Positions 5,959-6,489 of a stretch of DNA of 6,489 nucleotides are shown here, piece after piece. The DNA is taken from NCBI GenBank assembly GCA_016782355.1, contig JADHYP010000078.1, positions 1 through 6,489 on the forward strand, in the 5' to 3' direction. Made by a program: the position numbers and the translations under genes. The notes beneath the pieces are model-generated. The model made no database searches, was not told the origin of the DNA, and worked only from the letters and a program-made list of their open reading frames with translations. How positions within the stretch are numbered: position 1 is the first letter of the stretch; each line of letters begins with the position of its first letter. Source of the stretch: Candidatus Syntropharchaeum sp. (GTDB lineage Archaea; Halobacteriota; Syntropharchaeia; Alkanophagales; Methanospirareceae).

Positions 5959-6489
5959 ATGGAAGGACAAATAAGAACGCCGATTCTCTCGGTTCTGGGG
6001 CACATAGACCATGGTAAGACCACTTTACTCGATTCAATAAGGGGCACTGCGATAGCCGCGAAGGAAGCAGGACGGGTAACACAGCATATAGGGGCAACAG
6101 AGATTCCTATTGATACGATAAAAAAGATTTGTGAGCCGTTAAAGAAGGACTGGACAGGAATAGAAGTCCCCGGTTTGCTTCTCATTGATACGCCGGGGCA
6201 TCATGCCTTCGCTTCCTTGAGGAAAAGAGGAAGTGCTTTAGCTGACGTTGCGGTTCTTGTAGTGGACGTGATGGAAGGATTTCAGCCACAGACATACGAA
6301 TCGTTGAACGTCTTGAGATTATTAAAAACGCCTTTTGTCGTCGCATTGAACAAGATAGACCGGATAAAGGGGTGGGAGTCAAAGAAAAAGCCATTTATCA
6401 TTAATTATAAAGACCAGCCGGAATACGCAAGTAAGGAACTGGACGTGCGGGTATATGAAATAGTAGGTGACCTTTACGATAAAGGGTTC
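5959..6489 (+). CDS. infB: Translation initiation factor aIF5B (IF2-like GTPase), N-terminal part
   Basis: aIF5B is the ribosome-dependent GTPase that promotes subunit joining and initiator tRNA positioning at the end of translation initiation. The first 177 codons are present and the gene continues past the right edge. The GTPase motifs are clear: G1 GHIDHGKT (14-21), switch I region around [10 protein letters not shown] (41-50), G3 DTPG followed by HHAF (77-84), and G4 NKID (131-134). The compact N-terminus with the G domain starting almost at residue 1, and the archaeal-type insertion after switch I leading into [11 protein letters not shown], mark it as aIF5B rather than bacterial IF2, which has a long N-terminal extension. 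No intein is seen in the part present. It follows dnaJ on the same strand after 30 bases with a good ribosome site of its own, so co-transcription is plausible. Confidence 0.96.
   Translation, partial: MEGQIRTPILSVLGHIDHGKTTLLDSIRGTAIAAKEAGRVTQHIGATEIPIDTIKKICEPLKKDWTGIEVPGLLLIDTPGHHAFASLRKRGSALADVAVLVVDVMEGFQPQTYESLNVLRLLKTPFVVALNKIDRIKGWESKKKPFIINYKDQPEYASKELDVRVYEIVGDLYDKGF

Noticed and set aside
5925..6394. Two minus-strand open frames opposite aIF5B
   Set aside because: They lie opposite the conserved G1-G4 GTPase motifs and have no family resemblance or ribosome sites.

Overview
The window looks archaeal. Three things point that way: the start of an archaeal/eukaryotic-type translation initiation factor (aIF5B), an XPB-type helicase together with its partner nuclease Bax1 (DUF790 family), and TATA-box-like promoter elements in the divergent intergenic region. 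Presence of DnaJ and a moderate G+C content suit a euryarchaeal methanogen- or ANME-like lineage, but the lineage is a guess; the domain Archaea is well supported.

Layout. Positions 1-4260 carry a run of six genes all on the minus strand, read from right to left: a small winged-helix protein, an unrecognised 138-residue helical protein, the XPB helicase, a BrnT-like toxin candidate, a short acidic protein that is its likely antitoxin, and Bax1, which runs off the left edge of the window. Bax1 was found by reading the minus strand: it is open over all 451 codons from position 1353 to position 1. Gaps inside the run are 9, 86, 48, 11 and 14 bases, so most of it could be one transcript, with a possible break or extra promoter before XPB. 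Positions 4261-4671 are non-coding and hold two divergent promoters and a roughly 205-bp element with imperfect inverted ends built from 9-base units. Positions 4672-6489 carry dnaJ and the first 177 codons of aIF5B on the plus strand, 30 bases apart.

How the genes fit together. XPB unwinds or remodels DNA at damage and Bax1 cuts it; the two are known in archaea as a physically interacting helicase-nuclease pair, usually encoded side by side. Here a two-gene toxin-antitoxin-like cassette sits exactly between them, with tight spacing, which is the most interesting feature of the window. The winged-helix gene at the head of the run may regulate it. On the other strand, a co-chaperone is paired with a translation GTPase, a plausible protein-synthesis and folding unit; dnaK and grpE are not in the window.
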